Source: Petrolisthes cinctipes (lineage: Eukaryota; Arthropoda; Malacostraca; Decapoda; Porcellanidae). Taken from it: a DNA stretch of 64,000 nucleotides. A program made the translations under genes and the position numbers. The DNA lies in the NCBI GenBank assembly GCA_033782935.1, contig JAWQEG010001226.1:1-64000 (forward strand), written 5' to 3'. The notes beneath the pieces are model-generated. The model ran no database searches and had not been told where the DNA came from. It was given only the letters and a program-made list of their open reading frames with translations. Below are positions 1 through 13,300 of this stretch, in pieces. How positions within the stretch are numbered: position 1 is the first letter of the stretch; each line of letters begins with the position of its first letter.

Positions 1-283
1 TAGGTCACAGACTGAATATAGTTCCCACCTCGTCTGATGATATAAAGTAAATCATGAATAGAATTACTCAGGAATACCAACCCTACATATCACTATCCAT
101 AGGGGGTTTCCAATACTTTTTTTTGTCGACTGTATTCACCCTATAGGATCGACATCTCTGCCAGTTATAGGAAGCTACAAAAACACAATGAAATGAGATG
201 TAATTCGTTATTGCAAAGGTTTCGAAGTATTATCCCAAGGGAGTTATTCTCAGATGGAGGAGATTGTATTGTTATTGAGTTAA

Positions 284-412
284 AGAGGAGGAGGAGGAAG
301 AGAAGGAAGAAGAGGAGGAGGAGAAGGAGGAGGAACTAAGAAAAGGAGGAGGAGGAGGAGGAGGAACTGAGGAAAGGAGGAGGAGGAGGAGGAGGAACTG
401 AGGAAAGGAAGA
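284..412. repeat. GGA-rich purine microsatellite
   Basis: Imperfect GGA/GAA repeats run along the + strand. The long open frames on the minus strand here are only poly-Ser/poly-Leu translations of the repeat. Confidence 0.9.
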
Positions 413-594
413 GGAACAAATACAACCCTGGGGACTGAAGCCCAAGAAATGCCTTCTTCCTTCTGCTGCTTCCTCTCTGCTGCATGACTCCGGCTACTAA
501 AACTCTCTGGTACCAACTCGCCATTTTTCAATTACTAGACATGCCTGTTGTATTCCTCCACTCTACAATTAATAGTATAATCTACACCCTTTAT

Positions 595-810
595 ACCACC
601 ACCTTTCCTTCAATTTCTTTTATATCTCCACTTTTCCTTTACTTTCTTAAATATCTCAACCTCTCCTTCACTTTTCATTATACCTCCACCTGTCCTTCAC
701 TTTTCCTTCACTTTCCATCATAGGCCTACAGTACCTCTCTCTACCTTTCCTTCACTTTTCCTTCACTTTCTTTATTACCTCCACCTTTCCATCGCTATCT
801 TTCACCCACT
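595..810. repeat. Degenerate pyrimidine-rich tandem repeat
   Basis: Units built on CCTCCACCTTTCCTTCACTTT recur roughly every 40-50 bases with many substitutions, interrupted near 720 by a non-repeat stretch. Confidence 0.6.
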
Positions 811-971
811 CACTCGCCTTCTGTCATTTTCCATCGGTGTGCACTCCTCTATGCCAGACTAGGCTATATTTAGTACCGTCACTAAGGAGGGTCGTACACG
901 TGAATTACTTCCACGCTCTGGTTCATGGCAAGTAGTGAATGGGCGAGGGAGCTGTTGTGATACTTACAGTT

Positions 972-973
<2 letters not shown>

Positions 974-1015
<42 letters not shown>
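974..1015. repeat. (GA)n microsatellite
   Basis: About 21 uninterrupted GA units upstream of the first coding exon. Confidence 0.97.
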
Positions 1016-1019
<4 letters not shown>

Positions 1020-1272
1020 AAGCCATCTGTGGGTTGTGAAAAATGGAATACTACACTAGAAATTTCATTGTATAACTAAACCTTGGCAACCCACACACAG
1101 ACTTTTCGCCTTGACTGTTCCACACCTAAATACTCAATCAGTTCTAAGTTAAGAAAAAGCTCTGCACATATTCGAAATTACCTTCGGCTGGAAAACTGTT
1201 GTGGGTGTAGCTGATATCTATGTTTCTTACCACTGACAGATGGGCAGGTAGCAGAGGTGAGGGGCCGGCGTG

Positions 1273-1353
1273 ATGGTGTTGATAAAGGAGTACCGTATCC
1301 CGCTACCCCTCACCGTGGAGGAGTACCGCGTCGCCCAGCTCTTTATGATTGCT
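1273..1353 (+). CDS. rdgB: rdgB coding exon 1a (PITP residues 1-27)
   Basis: Encodes the start of the PITP fold, beginning [19 protein letters not shown], ending in phase 0 at a GTAAGT donor. Fly and vertebrate PITPs begin with the same pattern. A possible acceptor AG at 1238-1239 follows a short pyrimidine run. Exon 1b at 3342 is a diverged duplicate of the same length and phase, so the two are probably alternatives. 1a keeps the family-typical LIKEYR residues and is the more likely default. Confidence 0.9.
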
Positions 1354-4300
1354 GTAAGTTCTTCCTTATTAACATCACACATTATGGTTACTTTTGCTAT
1401 GTATATACGGTACTGTATTGTCTTTATAAGAATACTGTAACTTTACTTTCACTACACACTCAAATGTTTCCTTGCCTCTCTTTTTTTCTATATATACACG
1501 AGATATGTTGCATTCTCGTTCCTTACTTAGATATCTCATCGTGTCAAATTGTTTCAGGTTTCTACATTTACTTTACTTTCAGTTCTGCAGACAATTTAAT
1601 TCAACTGTATAAAATTATGATGATCATATAAGTTTGTTGCCCTCATAATGTATTAAAAATTGCCCTCATTTCTCCATTTAGTTTTATATTTTACTCTTTC
1701 GTTCCTTCATGCACGCATATATTTTTCTTTTAATGAACTGGAATGTGAATGGTATGAGTTCATTGGCTCCATCTCTTGCTCAGAAATTCTCTCTGCCGTT
1801 TCATCTATAGAATATTTTCAGGTAACCTATGCTTATTATTTCACTCAGCATTATACAAATGGTTTTACAAGATATTTAACCCCATCCATGTGCTTGTACT
1901 CTCGCATGCTGCCTGGCTCTCTGCATGACCTGACTTCACTCGCGCATGTCATCAGTAATCTCTGCTTGGCCAGTTGCAGTTCTACTTTTTTGCCTTTCCG
2001 ACCATTTGTTCAGGACATCTGCTGCCCACTTAGTCACTGCAGCTTGTCCAACTGTCAGCTTGACTAAAACCTCAGCTCACGTATTCACTATAATTCACAG
2101 TCTAGGCTGTGCAACTGTACTCAGGGCCTCGGCTTTGCTTGCAGTCCCTTTGTGTGTGTCAACAAGATGCAGGAATAACCTGAAGTGATTTAGGACACAG
2201 GATGCCATTACTTGAGCACTGCAAACTCACTTCAAACAACTTCATTACTTTGGAGCTGGCCAGAGGGGAGACAAGTGAAGGAGTGAGTGAGGGAATGTTG
2301 TTGTAAGTCAGTAAAATTCTTCATCAGGGAGCGGAAAGCTTAAGTGGCAGGAGGACAGAGGGAAAATTCTGTATTACCAGGAGACAGTGGTGATGAATGT
2401 TTGAACAGAAGAAAGAGAAAGAGAGTAGGAAAAGTGAAAATGACAAGGAAACAAAGGTAAAAAAAAATGAACTTCGAAAAAGGGATATAGGAAGTAAATT
2501 ACCAAGAAGGATTCAGTTGAGAAAAAGAGGAAAATAATGGAGATATGCAAAGACAATATACCAAAAGGTAAAAATTGAGCATAGAGATAATTAGAAAAAG
2601 AAATATGTAATGCAATTTGCTGATGAGAAGAGGTGTGAAATGAAAAATCTTGGTTAATAGAAAATGAAAATTGATTGAAGATAATCTAGTAGCCAGCATA
2701 TGGGAAAACTTTATGACTGGAATTCGCCTTAATGTAGAGTTTACTATGCCAACAAAGATTTCATCACAGTGTAACCACACTGAGAGACTTTGGGACCACT
2801 CATTGATTGTTGCTATCTTTATAGTCTGCAGTGATCCCAGAAAAGGGCTACAGAGAAAATAAATGTAATATTGCAAGTACAACAGTAGTGCAAAAGCAAG
2901 AATGAGGAAGCAGAAAGGGCAGTTATAAGCTGGTTAAGGAATGAGAAGCTGTATAAGAGTGTCTGTCAGATCAAGCAGATGTGTTGAACAACACTCACAG
3001 GATATACATTATTCACAGCACACAAAAAGTTCATTTACATTAATTGTGTGAGGTGATGTGGGGAAGGACTTTATAACCCCAACACTCCCAGTTGGTGAAA
3101 TCCAGTCTAATAACAAACTATGAAAAATGCGTTAAAGTCTTATTTTTCTTTGTATGAAGAAAAATTAAAGGACTGGACATGATGACTTCATTTTTATTGT
3201 ACTGTAGTTTGTAATGCAATGTAGTGAGTACCATTGTGTTAACAAAGCAGGTACTGTACATGGAGCTGCAAGTGTGAAATGGTGGAGAGAACTGGAGACA
3301 CTTAGTATATAGCAAGTGATACAAATACTGTAGAAGTGAAGATGGTTCAGACCGTGGAATACCGCATCCCTCTCCCCCTCACTGTGGACGAATATCGCAT
3401 CGCTCAACTCTACATGTTGGCGGTTGGTCTATTCATACCATATTGTACTACTGTATACTCAACTGCCCTGTACTGTACTTTAACTCACTGTCCTATATCC
3501 AATGCCCAATACAGTACTGACTGTATATCTTCAGGACTCTGCTGGATTTACATCTGTTTTGTTTAGTCGCTTATGAATGTATTTGTGGAGTATGTAGGCT
3601 TACGTAGTGTATATAGTTGACATAGTTGCATGTGATAAAGATCTCCCATAACTTTAAGATCAGTTCTTGTGCTCAGGCTCAGTTGATGTACAGAAGCATA
3701 TGTCACATTTATCATATTTAGTGGGTAAATAATTCTTTCCTATCTTACTTCATATATGCTTATCTATGTTAAAATTATATGGTGTTTGGTCTCATTTATC
3801 AAATGTGTGACTTTCTTTAAGCCTTTGAGTTGTTGGCAACAGATGAGTAGCATCCAAACTTACTAATCAAAGATTATTTTATGTTTTCTTAAATGAACAT
3901 GGCATGATATAATGAATTTAATTATGTGGTAGTTTGTAATTTTCAGTAATACTATAGGCTATATGCATGTTGTTGTATAACATAGTATGTGATGAATTTA
4001 TGCATGCAATTAGAAGTATGAGTGTAAGTTTTAGTTTATGAATGTACAGTACCAGTATGTTTTACTTTTTATTGTTATAACATGATGCATGCACAGTAGT
4101 ACAGTTTGATAGAATAAGCAGATAGAATTGATTAAGTATATTAATGGATAGATTGATAAATAGATAAATATGGTAGATACAGTATATATCAATTGTAGGT
4201 GGAGCCCATTTCCTGTTTTCATTAAAGGCCCTCCCACAGAAAAAATCGCGTCAGGAGAGCCACGGTGAGGGCAGCGGGGTGGAGATCCTTGTCAACGAAC

Positions 4301-7300
4301 CCTATGAGAATGGCCCAGGACCAGATGGGCGGGGACAATACACTCACAAGGTCTATCACGTCGGTAGCCACCTCCCAGGTACAGACCTGTATGATACAGA
4401 GGCTAGCCATGAGTTATTGTAAAGTTTTAGTGGGATTTGAAAATTAGAGGTAAGCATACACATACACGAACAAACACACGCATACGCGTAAGCACATGCA
4501 CACACATTCTTATAAGATCTATGCCAAAAATTCAGATAAAATGTATTTTTGTATGAAGGGGAGAGAGATCAAAACCCCTCACACCCATCCATGACATGAA
4601 CACATCCAGCTCCTGTTATACACAATGTATAAATTATATGTGTGGTGTTGCTATTGATAAATGACACATAGTGCTCAAGAAGTACATTAGCTTCTAAGAT
4701 GTAGCACATAATTTATTATGCATTCCACTATAATTCTTTCATTATCGGTAAAATATTGGTGTGTGTGTGTGTGGGGGGGGCTTGTTAGTCTCTAGTTCAC
4801 CAACAAAATCACACCCCTCTTAATTTCAGGATGGTTAAAATCACTGATTCCCAAGTCAGCATTGTCGGTGGAGGAGGAGGCATGGAACTGCTACCCCTAC
4901 ACCAAGACCCGCTTCACTTGTCCCTTCATTGAAAAATTCAGCATCGAGGTGGAGACATACTACTTTGATGATGGTGGACACCAGGATAATGTCTTTAACC
5001 TATCCAAGTCAGAACTGAAACAAAGAGAAGTTGGTAAGTAAACTTTAACTTTGGTTTTTTTAAATCTATGCTTTGCATTATGGAGTTGCAGACATAGGGT
5101 CATATTATTAAACTTCTTTAAGGAAAAGGCTTAACATGTATTACAAAATAATACGAGTTGATGACAAAGAGCCTTTTTTCTCGAAGAAGTAGTTTAATAA
5201 TATCGCCCATAATGTTTTCATCTGTTCTTACCCTTCAGTAATTATTATTGATTACTGTACCCGTAACCTATTTATACAATTTAGAGGAAAAACCAAGGTA
5301 TTATAGTGTTCACACACAGCTGCTGACTGCTGACCTAACAACACCTCTGTCACTGGAACTCCCTGAAGCAGATGATTAGCCATCTGTGTACACTAACTCT
5401 CTACTCAAGACTCGATCCATCCCACCCAAGTCACATTTAGCCATTGCTTATTTGCATTAATCACATTCACAGTTGCCTGAAATACAATATCCTCCAATAG
5501 ATTATATGTTTTTTCCATCAGATTTCTTATGTGTGTGAAGGTATATATTTTTCTAGGGGAAAAAATATACCATTTCTTCATAACTTTTGATCTACCAAAA
5601 TTACTTTAGTTCTGACGGGTAAAAAAAGATATTTTTTTGTATATTTGATGATCTATACACAGTTTCTATCATGCTCCAATACCTTCATGCTGAGGTTGGG
5701 GCCACATTACAAGCCATTATTCACTCTTGCAGATTTAATCGATGTAGTGAAGGACCAGCTTTATGGAGCCGACTATGTTGAAGAGGAGGACCCCAGAAAG
5801 TATCAGTCCCAAAAGACAGGACGAGGTCCACTGGGAGATAACTGGATACAGGAATATTGGGACATGTGCAAGGTATGGAACTAGAATATAGGAAAGGAAT
5901 TGGCCTGGTGGTTAGAATACTGGGACCATTGTCCCATGGCTGTAAATCTGCATCTTCTTAGTGATAGGTCCTGATTTTAATATATTTTTGTAAAAACTTT
6001 TTTGTAGCCGATTATAAGGTCATTAAGTATCGTTAAGCACCATTATTGGTGCCATCAGTAACTGTGGTATTATTGATATTCTCTCATATTCTTCTTTCAG
6101 CAGGTAGGTACCAGTTCATAAGGTATATTATATGTACAGTACATAAGAAAGTGCAGTAATGACCTGCTTGTTCTTAGTAGATGCTGGCAGTCTTTGTTCA
6201 GTGTGGGAATTTTAAATGCCTAATATTGTATGAGGGGAATACATGTATGTGAGTTTAGAAGGGGGGGGGACTATTTTCACTTCCCCAGGGAGACACTCTG
6301 TTTCATTTTTGTAAGATCCAAGAAGCTGCCAAAAAGCAGTACCGGTAGTTGATCCCAGAGATTGTTCAATGTGATTATAAATGGGGTATCTTTGTTGTCT
6401 TAAAGCTGGCAATTGAAGTAGCAGATAGTGTATTATGTTTAGTGTGTGACATTGACTTATAAGGCATGATTAACTTTCTATTTGCTTACAGGATAAGAAA
6501 ACACCTTTGTCAAATGGGGAGGCAATCATGTGTGCGTACAAGCTGTGTAAAGTGGAGTTCCGGTACTGGGGCATGCAAACCAAGATTGAGAAGTTTATAC
6601 ATGATGTTGGTATGTGTTATAATACCACACTCATAAAATATTGCATCATTAGATAGTATGTTTTATTAAATTTTTGAGATAATTATTACTGCAACTGGAT
6701 GCTTGTGTTTTGATGAATGTGAATAAAGTCCAATTCAGTATAGTACTGTACTGTACTTGTATTTTATGCTCTGATTAAATCTTTTTTATAAAGATTCAGT
6801 AAGAGAATAAGAAAAGCTGTCACTCCACCACTGTTCCCTCTCTAATGTCTTATTAACCAACCTAATTTATTTGTTCTTATATTTTGTTCCACTTATTAAC
6901 TTGGTATCATGATGTCAGCACTGCGGAAAACCATGCTGCGAGCACATAGACAGGCGTGGTCCTGGCTGGACGAATGGTGGGGCCTCACCATTGAAGACAT
7001 CCGAAACATTGAAAAGGAGACACAATCCCTCCTGGCCAAGAAATACGGTCAGGGGGAGGACGGAGAGGAGGAAGAGGACCGGGAGGAGGGTGTGAGAGAG
7101 AATGGGACTGAACGGGAAGGCGCCGAGACCCCTGAAGTACCACACAGTCCCAGTGTGGCATCAGACCGCACACCCAACCTGGAGCAAATCAGCAAGAGCA
7201 GTTCCTTCAGGACCAGCAATGACTTGAGCCCTGAGGAGGAGCCACCCCCACCCAGACCACTCCTCAATGCCGCCAGTGCTAGGCGTGGTGGGGACCTGGA

Positions 7301-10300
7301 TATTAGTCAGGACAGTGTGGCAACTGATGATCAAAGTCACCGGAACAGAGGGTCCTGGTCTAGGTCAGGCTCCAGAAACACACTCAACTCACAAAACCAA
7401 GGTCAGTCATATCACCAACATTACTGCTGTTTATTGGAGGGGTAAATAAAATGTTGAATTGGGTGAAACTACTGGTAATACCTCTGGACTCCACCAAGAA
7501 ACAAGTTCAATCTGTGTGGATGATCAGTTCAGTAGCCCCTAATTTGATGACAGCATCTTATCCTCTAACCCTCTCATGCACAAACACCTCAAGAAATCAG
7601 ATATTTTGTTTTTATCTACCATATCTATTGCTGTTCTGCCCATGCTTTTCACCTCCTTGGCAATTGCCCATGATAGTTGCTGACACAAATGAAAACCCTA
7701 GTGATGATAAGGGCACTTTACACCTTGTATGTCAAAACTCCACAACTCTGCTTGTCACTCAGTTGTTAGGGAGTGGCTCATTCAGATACCTTGACCACAA
7801 ACAGCCAGAGATTATCTGGATGAGGCATTGAAGGAGACTAAGAATTTGTAGGATGTGTTCAGATTGTTTAAATTGATTTTACATACCATACCTTTAATTG
7901 TAAAAGGTCTTTGTGGTTAATATTTTTTACACTCAACCAGTGTTAAATGAGTGTTATTATGCTTACTAATAATATCAGTTAATATAAAAATATTTCATAT
8001 CAATGTATACATTGTGATGCTTTTTAAGAATTGTTAATTATGTTTGTGCTGTTTGTATAAAACTGTGTTTCACTTTTAAGAAATGAAAGGATATTTGTGT
8101 TCTCGTTATATCATGCTGCTTATACTGACCCGTGTCTTTCTTGCAGTCAACTGGAGAATGGAAAGCATCAGGCGAGATTCACTCTCATCTGGAAGTGATG
8201 AGGAGTTCTTCGACTGTCAAGGTGAGACCTGGCTTATCATATCCTGTATAGTCATTTTTTCTCACCACCGCCTCAATTACTCATTTGCTCACTCTTTTGC
8301 CTTAGTCTTGTCTCTTTTTCACCTCAACTTCATGTTTTGTGCCTAACAGTAGTTTTTATTTGAACACCATTTTAATTATACTGTATGGCTCAGACATATG
8401 TCAACTGATCAGGATTCAGATATCTGAATGGTTTTCATGGACTGATATGATGAAACTCCAAAACTTTCACACACAGCTTATGCAGATATGAATGACTATC
8501 CGTATCTTGTGGTTCAGTCCTTTTGTACTTCATATTATATTTATTTATAAGAGAACTTAGAAAGTTTGAGTTTATGTACATCTGTCGGTGGGAACCTAGG
8601 GACTGAATCACTTTGGCACAAAATATGATACAAGAAATGCGCGTCAGTTGATAATGAGAGTGGTTTTGTCTGCTCTCTTGGCTGCTCTCTGCCTATTATC
8701 CTCATTTACATAACTTTCTTTCCTTGTTGTTTATCATCTGTGATTATCCATATTCAATTGTTTGTCCTGTTTTTTCATATAATTAATTCTCTTTCATGTT
8801 GCTCTTAATCTGAGTCTGAATTCTTACAATCCCCAGAAAGGATTGTTACATTTCCCATGTACAGTTATGGCCATGAATTCATGATACAGCTGTGTGATAG
8901 TTACCCAGTATATGTTCACCAGGACATTTCCCAGGTCTGATTTTCACCTCCTACTGGGATTTTGAGTAATGAGTACTGAAAAGGGCTGAGCATCTCTCAC
9001 TTTGTCTGTACCACGTATTCATGTCAACAATCTTATGATCTTATTCTCATCCTGTACCTTTACTTAAATGTGAGCTACTTGTCATGAGGTCACCTCATAT
9101 TAAAAATGCTGCTGCATAATTACATGATGAAATTTGTAATGAGTATGCTCAGTGCAGTACAGTATGTAGCACTAGAAGAGCACATCATCTGCATTCCTCT
9201 ACCACTAAAGGAATGTATCTGTTATGAATTGATGTGTGGTGCTGCAGGTATTATTAAAATACTTTTTCACTCCATCATCTGTCCATATTATCAGAACATG
9301 AAAAAGGGATAATTATCCTCATTCATGTGCAAAAATTAATGCACAATTAGTCTTTAGAAAATGAGTAGATGTCCTTAACCAAATAAAGTTGTTCAGTGTT
9401 AACCACAGTCCATTTTTCGGCGTGATGGTGCAGTCAGTCTCGTATCCCCTACGATACATGGGGGGAGTAAGGGTTGGGGACCCCGCTCTCTAATAATAAC
9501 CCCACCAAAGCCTCAAATAGCCTCAGAGCTGGACCCCTTGCCTGTCGGGGGTCCTGCACTGGTGCTAGAACCTCCCCGCACTTTGAAAAAAGGGCAATGG
9601 GGTATTGATGATGATGATGATGATGATAATGATAATAATAATGGATGGGGCACAGTTAACACCAAGAGAAGAATGAAACACTTCTGAAGGAATGGTTTGG
9701 GATGAAAATATGGGTGAAGGTATAGATGTCTCCAGTTTCTTCCTTGCAGTTTTTTTACATTTGTTTGCAAAAGTTCTCTCATTGTACAGCATTAAATTAT
9801 CTGCTTAAATTAAAAACTCTTCAGACTTAATATTGATTTGGTAAATAAATCTGTTTAGCTTTTTCTTTTCCTAAATTGAAAACCATTAAAATTTTACAAA
9901 TTATAAGGTTTGCAAGTAAGTGTTACTGTATATGTGTAATTACAAAATATGTAACATCATATTACAAATATTTATCTAAATCTGCATATAAAGCTGACTA
10001 ATGCATTACACCTTAGCTCTATCATATATGTGTAATTATTACATTGTGTTGTCTGTTATTTTTCCTTGTACCAGTGAGGTTTTGACTGTCCCTGATTTAT
10101 ATGGACTTAGGCATTGTAGTTTACAGCCATTAGAGTTAGGTCATTGTCGATCTCAGTCCTCTTAAATTTCACACATGATAACAATTCTCAATTTTATCTG
10201 CCATGTTCAACTGGCAAACATTCCAACTGGTCTACCCTGCTAAATGGTTCTAGTTTTTCCAATTTTGCCTGACAATACTTAGTGAATTAAGGCTTTAATC

Positions 10301-13300
10301 AACATTGGTAGTAATTAGTGCATCTGTTACAAGCCAATAGATCCTTCCCTCATAATACTTGGTACCTAAAGCCTTTCAGTTTCTTATCATGTACATGTAT
10401 AACCAAGAAGAACTATGGGTGCAATATCCAGAGTAAGTCATCTGGTGCATTTGCTCAATGTTCTCTTTAGTCTTGAATGATATGTACTGTACAGTAAAAG
10501 TATCGGCATATTTGATCGACTGTATGTATATGTTGCCAAATGACTATCAGTGTCATGTCCTGTGATAAATATGCAAGCAGTTTAGTTGAGATTATGTCAT
10601 GTGAGAAATCAGGAGTTGTTAAGAGGTCCATGATGTTAGCAAATTGGAGGCAACTTGGTTCCTCCTGACAGTGCTGTACGACATGGTGCAATTTGGAGGA
10701 GTCCTAAGGCTCCATTGTACTGACAGCATCACAGGTCCTATAATACAGTTTGACACTTGAGTCCTCACAGCATCAGGAACAACACTACATCTCTGATGTC
10801 TTTCAACTATATTTTAAAACTTCATGGGGAACTACAAAACTGAAGTAAAATATCATATAATCTGTAAATTCTATTCATGGTCTTTAACTTGGTAAAAGAT
10901 TAATGTGATGGATTAATTGTTGGGTTAAGTGTCAAAATTAACAAGCCAGTTGCAAAGAAAAGCTTTCAAGATTATCAGGTTTTGACTTTTACCATAATCT
11001 TTGAGGGATCACTTTCTGAATACTGTGTTGTTTATAGCTAAGCGCTTGGAATGTGTTAAAATTTGGCTGTGTCATCTTTCACCTCACATTTACTTACAGA
11101 CCACTTTTGTATGTGTGTGTGTGTGTATTCATATAAGCATGTGTGCGTGCAAGCGAGTAAGAGGGGGAAATATGATGCATTACTTCTCTACAGCACAACT
11201 AGATATCAGTGGTAAACCCTTCCCTCAACCCCTGTGGCATATGTCTAGTATGATGATAATTAATCTCTTCTTTTTAGCACTCCTTGTTAATCAATTATTC
11301 ATTCCATAATCTGTTCTAATATTATTATTCGACTAATCAATTTTTGGAACTGTGTTTCACATTTCTAATTTTTCTATTTTCTTATTTTAATATTGTATTG
11401 CACTTTATATTCTCTATTTTCAGCCACACTTTCAGTGTACAGTATTTGCTTATTAATGCATATTGTATTTTTGTGTCATTCATGTTCTGCACAAACAGGT
11501 TACCCTTTCTAGTTGCTTGGAGCTAGCAGTCTTGGTCAGGTCACAGTGGTTAATTAGTCAGTTAGCAGCATGCTTATTCACATATATAATCCTTATACAG
11601 CCAGGTCAAAACTTGTTGTCTTTCCTGTTGTTGGTGAAGTGTGAGACTTATATTGTTATGAATGAGACATGGTCACCACTTCTGATTGACTATGAACCCT
11701 GAGTTTCATTGACTGGTGAAGGTAACTGTTGTCAGTTTGCAGCATTATGGATCAGATTTCACTATCAGACAGGAACATTGTCTACAAAAAAAATATTTTT
11801 ATGAATCTGAAGATAGTATGACACAAAAACACAGGATGAAGAGATTTTAAGGTTTTTGATTTGTAGCTAAAGCAACTGGTGTCGGACTGTTGATTTCCAT
11901 GTCCAACTTCCCCCTCCTTAAGATTAGAGATTGTAGACATAATTTCATGGTTCATGAGTTTAGGAAACATAACAGTTAGATGAGGTATGGATCTTACATA
12001 TAGTAGAAAAATTCTGGTTTGATAGTGTCATGTTGGAAGAGCACTCTGCGGATTGTATACTCTCACATATGCCTAGTAAAGTATATGGTAAGAACCACAA
12101 ATATATCACTCTTAATAATAACAGTTAAAGCACTTGTATATCCATTCCTGGCCTTGATAATTGATCTGGATTTACTACTTCCTTGTTCGTAATGCCCAGT
12201 CATCATGCGAGTGGACATTTTACATTGGTAACTAATAAACAAACAGACAATTAGAGATGAAAACATACCCTTTTGCAAGCTATAGAAATACAGCAAGCTT
12301 GATGCTCAGATGTCAAAATCTTCATCAGATGTTACAGAAGATCTTATTCTGCTCTTAAAAATTAAACTGTTATGTACAGTATGTGGATCATAAATATCAC
12401 TACTGTACATATAATCATTTCAACAGATTCAGTCACAGTATCCTGGGTTGCTTTAATAATAGCACCTTCATTTTCACTCATGTTCATCTGAAAAACATAA
12501 ATACTGTATCTGAGTCATCTGACATCATGTCCATCAGATCCAAGCAGTAATTAGGCCAGACATTGCTGCGGCAGTGGAAAGATCACATACCAGACACTTT
12601 GACACAGTGTAAGTTACTAAAGAAAATAGGAATAAAATTGTACTACCTTAATGGCAACACCTCATTATTGCAACTGCTTGACATGTGTATCATTACTGGA
12701 CCCCCAGCACTGGTGCACAAATCTATATAGTAAAGTCTGGAACATACAATCCAATGACTGCAGACATTTTTTATATTGATATGTATACTTGTCACCCAAA
12801 ATGAAAGGATTAAGGGCATGTGGTTGCAGAGCACAGTTAGTTATGGCAGTCAGGCATGTAATAGTGCTCAGCCTATGAGTTATAGTCTCGGTTCTGTCAG
12901 TGGTGCTCCTCCTAAAGTTGATGTCAGGCTGCTATAGTTTCCTTGACCTACAAGATCTTGCCTTTAGAAATGTGTGAGGTAAAGGTCATGTTTCTTCTCT
13001 CATTCAGCATTTTCGTGTGTGTGTTCAAGATTTTTTTTTATCTTAGCCTCTAACCATCACCTTCAGATTTGGTTACAATATGATAAAGCTCTTTAAACAA
13101 TCTAGTGATATTATTTGTTTTCAGTTCTTTTTTTATCATGCTTCTTGCTCTTCTGCTTCCCATCCCGGAAAAATAGCTGATCTTTTATTACATGTCTAAG
13201 AAATTTATCATATGTTTGATAAGTTAGACTCTCATTAAAACAAAACTAAATTATTGCAGATGCAGCAGATTTGTTAGAATGTGGATTAATTTATCTGTCT

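Larger units (their letters stand above)
1..1272. other. Upstream region, no gene seen
   Basis: Holds a GGA/GGAGGA purine tract (about 284-412), a pyrimidine-rich degenerate repeat (about 595-810) and a GA microsatellite (974-1015). I cannot place a promoter or TATA box with any support. The first coding exon may be preceded by a non-coding exon lying here or outside the window. Confidence 0.6.

Noticed and set aside
7451..7831. 126-codon open frame in intron 6
   Set aside because: No domain, no splice phase fit, and sequence character like the surrounding intron.
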